IMG/VR virus record: IMGVR_UViG_3300008952_000006
Span: 109,035-173,034 of that record
From: a virus
Reading direction: 5' to 3' (one strand)
DNA: 64,000 bases
The position numbers and the translations under genes are program-made. Of the stretch, positions 24,311-36,700 are shown piece after piece. Positions within the stretch are counted from its first letter, which is position 1. Every line of letters starts with the position of its first letter. Below the pieces are notes generated by a model. That model worked only from the letters and a program-made list of their open reading frames with translations, was not told the DNA's origin and searched no databases.

Positions 24311-27300
24311 TTATACTCCTCCAAACGTGCCAGTACCCCAAGCCGTAATACCCCAGCCGAGGGCTGAATGGTGGAAAGCTTTAAGAGAGACATCTTCGTC
24401 CATATGATACGACCAAGCCCCACCAGATTTCATCTGATAGGGTCGGTAATTACGCACAATTATATCATAATACCCAAACCCTGGAAGCGCGGCGGGGATA
24501 TCAAATTCAAGTACGTGGCCGTCACTGGGTTGGTCTGGCCCCCCGTAAACAAACTTAGATGTACCGCTGCGATTATTACCCAGGAAGCCTACAATTTTAC
24601 CCGCGTTAATACCTGTCTCAAAAAAGTAATTACTAACAGGTGTCTCTACCCCGGTATCTGAATTTCTAAAAAACACCCACGATCCTCCGATTATGCCTTC
24701 AGGTGTCGCCGCTGTCGGATCGCCATAACTGTCCGGATTTTCGTCTGGAACATCGACCCGGGTTGGGTCATCATTACAGAAATAAAACCCGCAAAGTCTA
24801 ATATCGTAACCGGCAGAAAGCGCTAGGATCATTTTAATACTTGGGGCGGGAATAAAGAACTCCGTAAACCCTTGTGTGAAATGGTACTCCTTTGGGGCGC
24901 GGACCTTAACCCCGAAATGGATGTTCTGTAGGTAGGTGGAGACGTGAGGAGAGTAATCCCAATCCTCTAGATTGTTGCCGCCCGCAGGGTGGATCGCGCC
25001 AATATCTTCGTAGCCCCAAACCATGGGGACGTTTGCCGGATTAGGGAGGGAACTCCAAATAGAATAGTTGCCTGGGCTTGTTGAGGGGATAAACTGCTTG
25101 TCCAGGGCGACAGTCGGATCATACGGGTGCTGCTGCAGCTCTCGTTGCATCTGGACAGCCTGCAGATGGTACAAAGGACTGTGGCCCAGATAGCCAGAAG
25201 TGCCGTCCTCCATGATTGCGGCCCCAACGTTTACTTCAAACTCTGACGCGCTGACTACATTAGCCACAGTATACTCATCGTTTAATCTGACTGAGTTCGG
25301 TAGAGTGGTCGTCTGGTCTGTGTTCCAGATGTGGACCTTATCCCCCGCAATAAGGTGATGCGTGAATGGTGGTGGCACTTTAATGCTAACGATTGGCAAA
25401 CCAGAAGCGTCTATATCATCAATAATACAACCAAAAGAGGCAGGGGTCTTTTCCCAGGTACCGTCAAAAGTGGGGGTAGCGGACCACCAATCGGCAACAT
25501 CTATCCCGCCAGTCCCGTCCGGGTAAGTGGCGGGAGGGTTTCCTGGGGTGTCCATGGGTATAAACTTCGTCAGGAAAATGGTCGGGTCAGACTCTGGGCC
25601 GTAATCAATATGTTTATCTTGTTGCCAAATGGTCTCGAGCAAGAAGTAAGGTCGAGTGCCAGTAGACCCGGGCATCGCTACATGGTCAGTATTACTGCGT
25701 GATAAAACAGGAGTCCCGTCTGCAGGGGCTTCTATTGTTGCGATTGCCCCACTCCTGCGACCTACAAGGGTAAGGGTTGCGCCCGCATGAGCGGCATCAT
25801 TAAAGACCGTTTCGATAACATCTAGCCGAGTCTCGTCTCCGTAAGCATTGTAGTTCTCCGTAGCTGTAGTGGGTGGGTTGTCCCAGTCATGGGTATCTTC
25901 CGTGTCAGACCTATCAAACCCTAGGATTAAGTAAGTATTCGGGTGCTCAACCTGTGGGCTGAATATGCCCTTGGTTGCATCCGCCGGATCAAAAGCGGGT
26001 ATTCTTGGGTGTACTCCTGCGCCAATGTGGAGGATTACTGGAGGCGCGGTATCCCAGATAGGTGAATCACCTGAATCTAGAACAACCGGGGCCGCACTTC
26101 CCGTAGCATCGCTGTAAATATCAACAGGCTCACCAAACTCGAACTCAATATCTTCCTGGAGGCCTGCTATATCTTTTGTGACGGGAACCCATAACCTCGA
26201 CCTGAGAACATCAATGTCGGAGTTCACGGTATTTATCATGTCTAAAGTGGTGCGGCGAGAGTTCCAGGAACCATCGCCAGAGTAATCGTCTAGGACGCCC
26301 TCGCAGTACCCGGACTCATACTTTTCTAGGACATCCTCCTTGTCCCAATGGGCCATTATTGCTGGTCCCACTAAGGCTGCAGTTGGCGCGATAAGGTCAC
26401 CGAAAAAGTAAAGCACCGAGCCCGGGGCTAAAGCGTTTATGTCTACGCCGTAAGAGCTATTTATAAATAAATCCATGTAAATAGGGGACCCGTTGGCGGG
26501 CGTTCCTATAGGGTTACTCCATTGGACAGCGGCTTCTACGTAGTGAATATAGGGGTCTCCGGGGACAAATATCCCTATGCAGGAGTTTACGTACAAACCA
26601 ACCTGATCCCCAGCAATCTCTGCACCAAGCTGGGTAAGGTTGGCTGTGACTTGCTGGTAGGGATCTACCTGTGCTTGCGGGGGGTCTACGGACATACCGT
26701 AGGCAAAAGACGCCTCAAGCCTAAGCCTGTAAAGGTTGGTGGTTGGTATAGACTGGGTCCAGAAGTTTGTATCGCTCAGCGTAAACTCGAGGTAGGCGGC
26801 CCCCGCCAGTCCGGGGTAGGTTACAGACGACACCTTCTCGAAGGTCTTTTCTTTTGGCCATATGAGATCCTCCCTGTCTTGAGGTATGGGGGACGAGGCC
26901 ATGGCCCAAAATGGGGAAGTGCTCGGAGTATCCTCTAGAATAAGTGTTGGCTCTAGGAATACAGTGTCTAACACGCTGATTTCATCAGAAAGTTTAAGAG
27001 AACCAACCAAGATAAAATCTGTATACGCTGGCTTAGCTTCGTTTAAAAACGATTTAACCAGAGGAAACACTTGCGTAGTCTGTGTGATGTCCATGGGGAC
27101 TTCCACGACAAACTTGTGGTACTTCTCAATAATCGAGGGTTCTTTGTCTACAATGTGCTCGATTCCGTATTCGTCCACGTACTTGTCTACGTTCCCGCCA
27201 AACTGCCTCTCAATCAAATCTGGGTCTGAGATGTAATCCTCAATGCCAACAACGTCTACAAGCTTCGAGTAAGGAAGGACTTTGGCGTCTTCCATGACCG

Positions 27301-30300
27301 CGAGGATATCGGGAGAAACAACTTCTAAAACACCGTCAGTGGTCTTGTAGTAGACACCATTTTCCAGGGTTAAATCCCAATACAAGGGGTCTCGAAGCGC
27401 CTGATACACATTACCCGTAACAGGATTAGTGGCTATATCGGCCCCTCGGGGGTAGATGTAGGTATACTCCCGTCCATCCTCGTCTTCGATAAGAATGCGC
27501 CCATCCTGGAGATCTGTAGGCTCATCAATGGCTTTTATCTGTCCCTTTGCCTCGGCGTAGGGGAGGTCAAACATGGACTGGATGGCTAGCTGTAGATTAT
27601 CGAAATGTGGTCCGCTCATAAAGGCAAACCAAACCGCTTTCGTTACAGAGAGGTAATCCAGACTGTCATCGTAAGAGTCTACAAGCTCTTTGGGTAGCCC
27701 AATAAAAAGCCCGAAGTTATTCTCGATGGTCTTCCAATTATCAAAGTAAGAAACCTCGGCCCAAAGAGAGTCGGGGCCTGGGCGATAAGCGCTGTATCTA
27801 GGAGCCCAAAAGCGCAGCTTCTCCGCCGTGTGGTCCAGCTGTCTGTCCAGGGTAAGAGATCCATCAATATTATAACTAATAATCCTGTAAACAGAGGAAT
27901 CACCCGCACCAAGACAGATGGTATCAATGGGCAGGGAGGAGTCCTCGCCAACAAACTGGAGAGTCCCTGTCTCTTGGTACATGGTTGCTAAGTCTGGGTG
28001 GGTGACTACGGTGTCGGGGTAGACAATGTTGGTGCCAGCAACCGTGCTAAGAGTCCCCCCAAACCAATCGACAAGGGAGATTACGCCATCGGTTATCCTA
28101 TAGTCAAAGTTCTCTTGTAAGTCCGACACTATAGAGGTTGTGCCCAGCCTCGGTATGCTTACAAGATCGGTAACCTTTGCCAGCCTCCTGGCCAGAACAA
28201 GTGCTTTAGGGGTTATCGCCACGTCAACCAAATCACCAGCAACCCAGTCTTTCGGGGCACCCGATACAGTTGCTTGCAGAGACAGAGCGGACAGCAGCGG
28301 AAACCACTCCACAAAAACACACTGGTCCCCCGCCGCTAGGATTGGTAGCGACACAGATATCTCGCTCGACGTGTAGGGGTCTACAACCGATATGACCAAG
28401 TAGTCGCCAAGAGTAATCGTGTGCGCAGACAGGTCTAGTTCTGACCCAAAAGAAACGTAGGGGGTTTGCTCCAAGCTAGTGTTTTCTACAGTGCGTAAAT
28501 GGTCCCATTTTCGTGCAAACCCATCTACGGTTTGTGCCACGATCTCCCCAGGGAGACCGCCACCGACATCCTCTTTCAAAAGAACAGAGTTTGGTGTCAA
28601 GGAGGGGCTTACTTCGGCAATGTCAACTATCTGAGGGTTCTCCCCAAGCTCGTCGTAAATCCGCAGAACGTCCCTAGTAATATCCGCTTCCGAAGCAATC
28701 GGGTAAGTCGGGTCTGACAGAACCGTACTTTTCGCGGGGGTTTGTGGCACCAAAATAGACGGGTCTTCAACAAAGTACCCCCCTGTACGCTCAGCCAGAA
28801 CCTCAAAGACCGGAAAAGCCTCCACCGAAGTGGTGATGGACCATTGCGGCTCAGTCGCACCGGTAGCCACAGGAAGCTCAACAACGCCAGTTACCTCAAC
28901 AACAAACGGCGGGTAAAGTGATGTCCTTAAAAGAGCCTTGCCTGTGAGAAAAGGGATCGTCGCAGACTCTGCGGTTATGGCGGTATCTACGACATTAATA
29001 GTCGTTGGCTCAGGAACAACCATATCTTGCTTTGTTATAATATCCGGCTGTGTGATGTAGGCCGTATACCCTGCGGGGATGTCGATCCTCGTGTCGTAAT
29101 GAAGCCACCGTCTTTGGTATCGTCGCGATGTGTCTTTTAACGCCTTCGAGTAATCGTTCTGCCAAGCGGTCATCAGGTCCGAGGAGACAGCCTGGGTCAT
29201 GGCGGACCACACAGACGTAATTTGATCCTTGTCCGGGACAAGCTTCCAAAAATCGCTGAGGTACTTCCAGACGTAACCAGAGTTAGGTCTGTGAGACAAC
29301 AGCTGGTTGGTCACCGTAGCAGAGAACACTACCTTGCTGGGGAAGCTATCGCGTACGCCATTATTAACAGTAAGAGAAAGCGCGTAGACACCGGGCTTGT
29401 CGGGGATAAAGATTGGGTTCATCATCGCTGAACCGGAGCCACCAGACAGGCCATAAACACCCGTCTCAAGAATCTCAGTCCCTGCAGAGGCTAAAACAGC
29501 CAGTTCCGCCCTAAAGATGCCTGGGTAGACAACTTGTTCAGAAGTAGTGGTGCCTGTAGCGCTGTCAAAAACAAAGCCGATGTTGGCTGAGCCGCCAGAA
29601 ACCTCAACGTTGTAGCCAGCGGCCAAGGGGTTCTTGAATGCCTGGACCAGGGCCCCTGAAGTAGTTGTAACATTACCGGCGTCGTCCATGCCGAGCATGA
29701 TCGTTAATGTCTCAAGGGCGCTATCCCAGACCAGGGCCAGCAACGAGTTAGCGGGACCCTCCTCAATGAGGACAGTAAAGCCATCCGCCTTCTTGGTTGG
29801 GCGTTTGCTCGTAATCACTGCCACGGGAATACCACCAACCAGAATTTCTGTGGAGGCGTGGGCGGCCCCCTGGATAGCGGCAACGCTCCCGTCAGGGTAA
29901 ACATCAACCTCCCAATTATAGCTTAGGCTTCTCCCTGACGGATCGAAGCTTTTGCTCCCCACAAGCTGGAGAGAGGACCCGACTACTGTCTGGTGTTCCG
30001 CAAAACCATCAGCTACGGGGCGGTCTTCCGGGAAAACCTTGCTGCTGGCTAAACGAAGAGACCCTACAGATAAAACGGCCTCATTGCCCGAAGTCGCGGG
30101 GACGCCCTTGCTTATAAGTCGTAGCTTTGTTGACGCGGACGCTTGCAGGTAAACAGAGTCGTTGAAAGACCCTGTGGATGGCTTGGCGGCCAGACTATAC
30201 TTCAGTGACGCATCGGTATCGTCCGCGTTTGTTAGGTAAGCTTCTTCCGAGGAGGCTACGTAAACAGCAATCCGCCCCAAGTCTCCGTCAATGATGGCGC

Positions 30301-30796
30301 GTATGTTTACCCCCGGTATAAACATCCCTGCGTCATCCAAGATAAGGTCTTTTGAGCCAGCAAGGACAGTCGGCGTGGGGTCTTCCGGGTAGGCTGCGAG
30401 GGCTATGCCGTCGTAAGAGAATAGGAACCCTGCCGTGTACCCCTGTTGATTGATTGCACCTATAAACACACGGTCATCAGGGTCCGCAAAAGACTTGGGC
30501 AGCGCGTCAGAAAGATAAACGTCAAACTCAAATGTAAACGTTGAAGGCACTGCGGCTGGGAGGTGGTCAGACACCTGGAGCACCGACTTGATAACGGTAT
30601 CCAGAGAATTGGTCGTGCCATCCGCAAGAAGTGTAGTGAACCCATCACTTGTGACCACTGTCGGATACGGGATAAAAGCGTACTGGTCGATCTCCTCTAC
30701 AGGGTCCGACAAAAGGGCGTCAGACACGTAAGAAGTCGTGTCTGCGCGTATATTCCAGTCGATAATGTCGAACTTTGTTGAGGAAGGAACCGGCAT
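24311..30796 (-). CDS. Giant baseplate/tail protein with lectin-like and PKD-like modules
   Basis: 2161 residues. The first ~250 residues (FTFEFDVYLSDALP, FLFSYDGIALAAYP, NIRAIIDGDLGRIAVYV) look like a concanavalin/laminin-G-type beta sandwich. About 255-500 contains PKD/Ig-like features (LSYNWEVDVYPDG and PDKPGVYALSLTVNNGVRDS). A later region, WFAFMSGPHFDNLQLAIQSMFDLPYAEAKGQI (about 1050-1085), resembles baseplate proteins that assemble next to J. The C-terminal third is beta-rich with many Trp/Asp/Gly turns and may carry the fibre attachment surface. The gene follows the J-like gene by one base. The structural role is well supported by context; individual domains are approximate. Confidence 0.62.
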   Translation of the reverse strand: MPVPSSTKFDIIDWNIRADTTSYVSDALLSDPVEEIDQYAFIPYPTVVTSDGFTTLLADGTTNSLDTVIKSVLQVSDHLPAAVPSTFTFEFDVYLSDALPKSFADPDDRVFIGAINQQGYTAGFLFSYDGIALAAYPEDPTPTVLAGSKDLILDDAGMFIPGVNIRAIIDGDLGRIAVYVASSEEAYLTNADDTDASLKYSLAAKPSTGSFNDSVYLQASASTKLRLISKGVPATSGNEAVLSVGSLRLASSKVFPEDRPVADGFAEHQTVVGSSLQLVGSKSFDPSGRSLSYNWEVDVYPDGSVAAIQGAAHASTEILVGGIPVAVITSKRPTKKADGFTVLIEEGPANSLLALVWDSALETLTIMLGMDDAGNVTTTSGALVQAFKNPLAAGYNVEVSGGSANIGFVFDSATGTTTSEQVVYPGIFRAELAVLASAGTEILETGVYGLSGGSGSAMMNPIFIPDKPGVYALSLTVNNGVRDSFPSKVVFSATVTNQLLSHRPNSGYVWKYLSDFWKLVPDKDQITSVWSAMTQAVSSDLMTAWQNDYSKALKDTSRRYQRRWLHYDTRIDIPAGYTAYITQPDIITKQDMVVPEPTTINVVDTAITAESATIPFLTGKALLRTSLYPPFVVEVTGVVELPVATGATEPQWSITTSVEAFPVFEVLAERTGGYFVEDPSILVPQTPAKSTVLSDPTYPIASEADITRDVLRIYDELGENPQIVDIAEVSPSLTPNSVLLKEDVGGGLPGEIVAQTVDGFARKWDHLRTVENTSLEQTPYVSFGSELDLSAHTITLGDYLVISVVDPYTSSEISVSLPILAAGDQCVFVEWFPLLSALSLQATVSGAPKDWVAGDLVDVAITPKALVLARRLAKVTDLVSIPRLGTTSIVSDLQENFDYRITDGVISLVDWFGGTLSTVAGTNIVYPDTVVTHPDLATMYQETGTLQFVGEDSSLPIDTICLGAGDSSVYRIISYNIDGSLTLDRQLDHTAEKLRFWAPRYSAYRPGPDSLWAEVSYFDNWKTIENNFGLFIGLPKELVDSYDDSLDYLSVTKAVWFAFMSGPHFDNLQLAIQSMFDLPYAEAKGQIKAIDEPTDLQDGRILIEDEDGREYTYIYPRGADIATNPVTGNVYQALRDPLYWDLTLENGVYYKTTDGVLEVVSPDILAVMEDAKVLPYSKLVDVVGIEDYISDPDLIERQFGGNVDKYVDEYGIEHIVDKEPSIIEKYHKFVVEVPMDITQTTQVFPLVKSFLNEAKPAYTDFILVGSLKLSDEISVLDTVFLEPTLILEDTPSTSPFWAMASSPIPQDREDLIWPKEKTFEKVSSVTYPGLAGAAYLEFTLSDTNFWTQSIPTTNLYRLRLEASFAYGMSVDPPQAQVDPYQQVTANLTQLGAEIAGDQVGLYVNSCIGIFVPGDPYIHYVEAAVQWSNPIGTPANGSPIYMDLFINSSYGVDINALAPGSVLYFFGDLIAPTAALVGPAIMAHWDKEDVLEKYESGYCEGVLDDYSGDGSWNSRRTTLDMINTVNSDIDVLRSRLWVPVTKDIAGLQEDIEFEFGEPVDIYSDATGSAAPVVLDSGDSPIWDTAPPVILHIGAGVHPRIPAFDPADATKGIFSPQVEHPNTYLILGFDRSDTEDTHDWDNPPTTATENYNAYGDETRLDVIETVFNDAAHAGATLTLVGRRSGAIATIEAPADGTPVLSRSNTDHVAMPGSTGTRPYFLLETIWQQDKHIDYGPESDPTIFLTKFIPMDTPGNPPATYPDGTGGIDVADWWSATPTFDGTWEKTPASFGCIIDDIDASGLPIVSIKVPPPFTHHLIAGDKVHIWNTDQTTTLPNSVRLNDEYTVANVVSASEFEVNVGAAIMEDGTSGYLGHSPLYHLQAVQMQRELQQHPYDPTVALDKQFIPSTSPGNYSIWSSLPNPANVPMVWGYEDIGAIHPAGGNNLEDWDYSPHVSTYLQNIHFGVKVRAPKEYHFTQGFTEFFIPAPSIKMILALSAGYDIRLCGFYFCNDDPTRVDVPDENPDSYGDPTAATPEGIIGGSWVFFRNSDTGVETPVSNYFFETGINAGKIVGFLGNNRSGTSKFVYGGPDQPSDGHVLEFDIPAALPGFGYYDIIVRNYRPYQMKSGGAWSYHMDEDVSLKAFHHSALGWGITAWGTGTFGGV

Positions 30797-30797
30797 C

Positions 30798-33700
30798 CTA
30801 GGTCACCTTATTAACAGTAATACCTGCCAAGTCTTCCATGATATGGAAACGCTTATTCAAGTAAATGATATCAACGCTGCGAGCGACCTTAAGGACGCGA
30901 TTTTCATCGTGCAGTAAGAACTCAACAACTTGCGGGAACTGGATGTACCCAACACCTTTACGCGCCATAATGGCGGAAATATCGTAAAGCTCCAGCGGCG
31001 CGTTAGGGTACAGAGTTTTAAAGTGTTCTTCCAGGATACCCTGCACCTCGGTAGGAGATAATCTTGTGTCACCATAATTAAGCTCACCGATTGGGTAGGC
31101 GGGAAAGAAATGGCGGGACAGAGGATTATTGCAAACCACCCTGAGTGAGGGACTCAGTAAAAAGCCTTGAATATCAGACACCACCTGTGACCGATCATAC
31201 GTGATTGTGACGTCCGCGCCGGGAAGGGGATACACTGTGTCAAAACTATCCTGAACGTCGCTCAGAACGACGCTGGTAGTCCGTAAGCTGCATTCCTCAC
31301 CCAGAGAGTAGGAGTAGTTTGCATTTTTAACGATCATCTCATAGCCAAGAGACTTATGACCCTCGACAGACAGTTGGGTGTTGTCCGTGATGAGGGCTGT
31401 CGGTGTGTTCGGGTCGTAAGAGGTCAGGGTCACGGGGGCTGTGTATAGACCAAAACCATTATCCGTCATATCGGACGGGTAAATGCGTTGATACTTGTAC
31501 CTACGCGCCTCAACAAAGACGCTTTGTATGTCAGTAACCGGCGTTGGCTGACCACCATCAACAGAGGTAATTTCAAGCTCCCACCGAGCGACCCCGCCAG
31601 GAGCGGTGTTTTTGTCGATATAGTTGACCGCAGTAACTAGGTAGGGATCAAATAACTCCGCCCCACCACCTGCAGGGTAATAATTGTTATCTCGGTGAAT
31701 CAGGTCAGTGTTGACCCGCAGTTCTGTGAGTATTCCGATGGTCCCGTCGTTCGTAAGCTCAATCGGGAGGTTAGACGAGATTTGTAGAAAGTACTCCTCG
31801 GGAGAGCCTGTGGGATCGGGCTCAATCACCGCCGCTTTAAGCTTGTCGCCTACCTGACGGTTAATGTCAGAAACGGCCTGCTCAAGCGTTGTCGGATTTG
31901 GACCACTAAAGACAACCGACTTCTTTGCGCCGTCAATATTAATAACAAGTGTTTTCCCCGCCAACGATAGGTTCTCATCATCCAGGAAGGGGGCGGCACC
32001 ATTAAAGGCTGCGGAGCGCATAACGCGGGTAAGAATCGTAAGGCGATCTCCTACCTTTATATCGTGCTTGAGGAAATTAACATCCAAGCTGTATATTTTC
32101 GCGTTGTCTAGCGTCCCGTCTATGGTCAAGTCCGTGGTGGTGTACCCTGTTTTGTACAGAACAGCCGACTCAAGAGGTGACGGCCTAAACTTATAGGTCT
32201 TGTCGTCACCTGCCGTTTCTATGCCCGGTGTGCTGCGGACAGAGACGTAGCTAAACTCCGTGTCAGGACCTGCCTCAAAGAAGGTGGGATCCTTGAACAC
32301 AAGCTGCGCTGTGCCAACGGCGGGGCGGCCTAACGAGAACTGGACGTTTTCAATAGCAGAAGACAGCCCTGAGATAGTCCTGTCTAATACCAAGGCGTTG
32401 AGGAACCCGGTACCCCCACCCGTATTAACATTAACAAAGTCCTCAACGTAAAAGTACTTGTTGGGCTCATCAAGTGTCTCAATGCGGAGGACGTCGTACC
32501 TGATAGTCTTGTACTCGGTAACAAAGTCCTCATTATCGTCAACAATGAGGTGTAGTCGGGGTTCGCCGCCATAAGAGAGTACCTCTAAAGTGGGCGGAAA
32601 AGGGTTATTCCCCAGAGACTCCTCGTTAATTGGGTCGTCATTCAAGCCAGCGAAAGAGCTTGCGATAATGTCCACAGGGTTCTTATAGGGCACAGAAACA
32701 CCCTCTACCTCATCCCCGGACAGGGAAACAGACTTAACTCTAACTAGCGGAAGGTCTACGCCAGCGGCTTGTTTTGTATAAACCCTGTAAGAAAGGGCAG
32801 AGCCAGACTCGGTTATCGCGGTTTCTGTAACAAGCGTGTTGAGATTCTTCCCGGTTACACGGTACTCCCCACGGGCCTCAATCGAGTCTATAGAGATGTA
32901 CACGGCAACGTCTGCTGGATCAGTCCCGAAGTCAAACCCTGTGGGGCAGAACACAGAGAAATCATTTTTTTGGACAATCAGGTCTGCGCCCTGCTGAAGG
33001 ACTATCAAGGGTTTATCAATGCTAGTGGTGCACCCAAAGAGGGCCCGGAAACGCATCCCCGCGTAGGCAGCGCCTGCTGGGAACGCACCATCAACCTTAA
33101 CTCCGGTTGCGGTCGTATGAATAGCACGGAAAAACCGGGGCTGGAGATCAGGACTCGGCACATCAAGGAGTTCAATAACAAGGTTATCAAGGCTTATGAT
33201 GCCAGCGGCACCATAATGGGTAGCGATGGCAGACAGGAGGGCAAGACTGTCAAAGTGTGTGTCATCCCAAGCCGAATCAATAGCTCCATCGGTTGCTTGA
33301 AGCAGGACTTCATACTCTGGTGGTGGGTCTGTTGGTGATGGGGCAGGAAGGGCATCGGGGTCTAGAGCCTCGGGCTGCAAGCGGATAGGGGGCGTCGTGC
33401 GCTCCTCGGCAGCCGTCGCCTTTACGTACACATCCGTCATGCCGCCAATATGAATCTTGTCGTTCTCGATCTCGAAGTCACCGCCAAACCAACCGGGAAA
33501 GGGGACGCTGCCTGGAATGCCTGAGACCACAATACCTGTGTCGCCCATGTCGCCAGATGCGCCTTCGTATACCTGAAGAACTTGGTGGTCTAGCAGGTGT
33601 TGGAGGGCAATATTGTTGGTCAGATAGTCAAATTCCGAATTATCCAAGTTTCCTGGCTCTCCGTAATGGGCAGGGCCCATGGGGTGGGGGAGAAGGAACC

Positions 33701-36700
33701 CAAAAGACCCCGCGTAGTTGATAAAGGACATTTCATCGAGATCAAAGTCAGTCTGTGTCTGATCTGAGGGGTCTACAAGCCTCGTAGCTCCCGCAACCAG
33801 AGGCAGCGGTGTTCTAGTAACAAAGTGCGAGTCCACCACAGCGTCGTTGTCCACATCTTTGGCAAGGCCGAGAGAGCTAGACTTGGCTGCAGGGTAACGC
33901 TTCTCACAGTAGGACAGTTGATCAACTGTCGAGTACCCTGGGCCATAGGGATTACCGTTGATGCCAACGCTGGGGCGGTCGAAATTTATGACCTCGCCAG
34001 ATAGACAGCGTGTGACGGGAGGCCCGCCAAGGCTTGGGTGTTGTTGCTCAAAGCTTTTCCCTAGGCGGACCCAAACAGCTTCCCGTTGGTTTATTGCTCC
34101 TACGCCAGAACTAAATCGATAAGTTGATCCGAGATGTCCATTAAAATCGACCTGCCACCTGTCTCCCTCGTAGTAACAAGGTCCTCGAGCGGCAACGGCT
34201 CCATTAGCGGTAGCATTGGTGCCATCTGGCCCAGGACGCTTGTATGCGGGAGCAAAAGAGAAGTCGTCGTAAGATACGCCCAGGTCTCCCGAAGGAGAGA
34301 TGGTCTCCACCTCGCCACGGTAAACCGTCCAGTAAGCCTTAAACGGATTTAGATAGTAGTTGTACCCAATAGAGAAGAGGGGGAGCGGGTGGTTACCGGC
34401 TAGCGGGAGCATGTTCTCGGCACGCGGGGTAAAGCCCGGAGCAAAAACAATAGCCACCGTGCCAGAGGAATAGTCGATCTGGCTTGAGGCTAGGTAGCCA
34501 GCCCCAGGAATAACTTCCACAAGATTGCCATCACTGTCGTCATCCCAGACAACTTGCGTACCAGCGCCGCCATCCGGCCCAACGTCCCAATAATGGAGCC
34601 GCAAACTCCCGCGCTGTATCGGACTGTTCTCCGCAACCAAGGTGTAAAGGCTCGACATACCATCTACAGGATCAGGATTAGGTGTAAGCTCCTCGTGGTC
34701 AAATTCTTCGGCTGAGCCCGCAGCCAAGTCAGGAGCATTAGCGCCGGGGACAGGTGCGCCGATATTCTGGTCAACGCCAACCTGTGCTAGAGGGCCGAAC
34801 GCGTAGTCAAATCCGCCCTGGAGGACTGCGTTTAGATTCCAAGTAGCCAGAGCAAAAAGGTCAACAGCAGGAAGATCGGTGTGCAAGATTGTGACAGGGG
34901 TATTGTTATCTGTGCTTCCCGGGTTGTCGGAAAAAATCCGAACTCTTCCATCAGAAAGGGCCTCAGCGGATATGTTTGGTATGTTGGCCGTGATTTCGGA
35001 GGCCATATGCACAGCAAGTTCTTGGGCAGTTGGCTCATCCCCGCCCGTGAATAGGCCAAACCCTGCGCCCACATTTGCACCATTTTGGGTGCAGTTGGCT
35101 GCGTTCATCGTATTGCCATACCGCCCAAATAAATCACAAGTAATAGTGAGTGCGGGCCCAAGAGCAGACGCGCTTGTAAAAAAACCTGCGGTAGGGTCGG
35201 TGTCAATTGCTGCTGCTAAGCCCGCGACCCAAAGATCCAACGTAGCGTAGCTACTAGCGCTGTCGTCCACAGTCACTGTGCCCGCAGCTGTTAACGGGGC
35301 GTCTATATCAATTATGCCGCCATTATAGGGGCCCCCGCCCGGGGTAAACCCTGCCGTCGTAAAGGTAAGGGTAGTGGACGCATTAACTCCACCCCCGCCC
35401 CATTGTGTGGTGATGTCAATAATGTGCACCCCGCCGACAGTAACAGTAATAACGTCTGGGCTTGCCGAGTTAGCAGTTGGTAACTGCGGCACAGGGTCTG
35501 GGACAGTGACAATCATGCTCGCTGATGGGGAGAAATGCCCAAAGTTATTCTCGTGGAGTGGCCCAAAGTCCATCCCCTCAACGCGAATCCTCCAAGGTGT
35601 CCCTGCACCAACTTTTACAATACGTCCCCAGCCCTGCCACTGCAGCTGGCCCTCAACATTCGACAGGTTTCCATCAAAGATACCGGGTGTCCCAGGAGCG
35701 GATTCAAGGGAATAAACCGAACAGCTAATATAGTGACCTTCGGTAACACCGCGATTGGCCCACTTTGTTTGCGTACTGTCCAATATAATGTCTACCTGTC
35801 CTGGGTGAGGGAAGGTTCCCCAGGTAGAGGTGATGGGCTGGTGCGGATTGGCCCCGCCTAGGTCATTCATGGCTTGAATCATGCAGCCAGGATTTCGCCC
35901 CAAGTCCTCAGCGGTCTCGCCATCAAACCTAACCTCAGGATCTGGGTCAGATGATTTTGGCCCACCGAAGTCAATAATCTTTAGGTGCTCCCTGAATAAA
36001 GAGAACACGGGGCTTGAGTCAAAGACAAACTCGTCTTTTCCCGGGTAGACTGCGCGATTTTTACTCACCAAGAAACTATCAATCCTACCGATCCCCAAAT
36101 CAGTACTGGAATAGAACTTCGTTAGGGGCCACATCTGCATCATCTTGGGGTAGCTGAAGCCTAAGGAGTCTCCGTTCTCGTTTTGGTCGGTCAGGTCTGT
36201 GTTGGTAAAAGAGAACAAGAAATCACGACCGACCACGACCGATCCAGGAACTTCATTGGGAACAAAGCTTGTGTGTACGTGGTCTGTAAAGGGTAAGTGC
36301 GCGCCGAGCACGGTTTCGACACCGCCCGACTCACCGATCATCTTAAAGGCGGAGCCTTGGTTGGAGCGCTTGTTTAAGCCCATCTCAGGGGCAGAGGTGT
36401 CTGCAGTCCCCAGGAAAGGCACATCGTTAGTAATGCTTGGGGGTGACGGGTAGATCTCAAAATCTTTGAGCTTTATATAGATGGCGTAATCGTTGCCATC
36501 GTTGTAGAAAGTCTCGTCAACAGCGCGGATTCGGTTCAGCACCGTGTCATTATAGGTATTCTTTCGGAAGGGCTGCGCGACCCCGGCGTTACCATCGGAG
36601 TCTCCCCAGAGGGGCTCATGAGGGACGCCTAAGGGATCTAAGTCGCAGTGAGACCAAGTGAGTCCGCTGCCATCCGCAACACGGATATACTTGGCTTCCA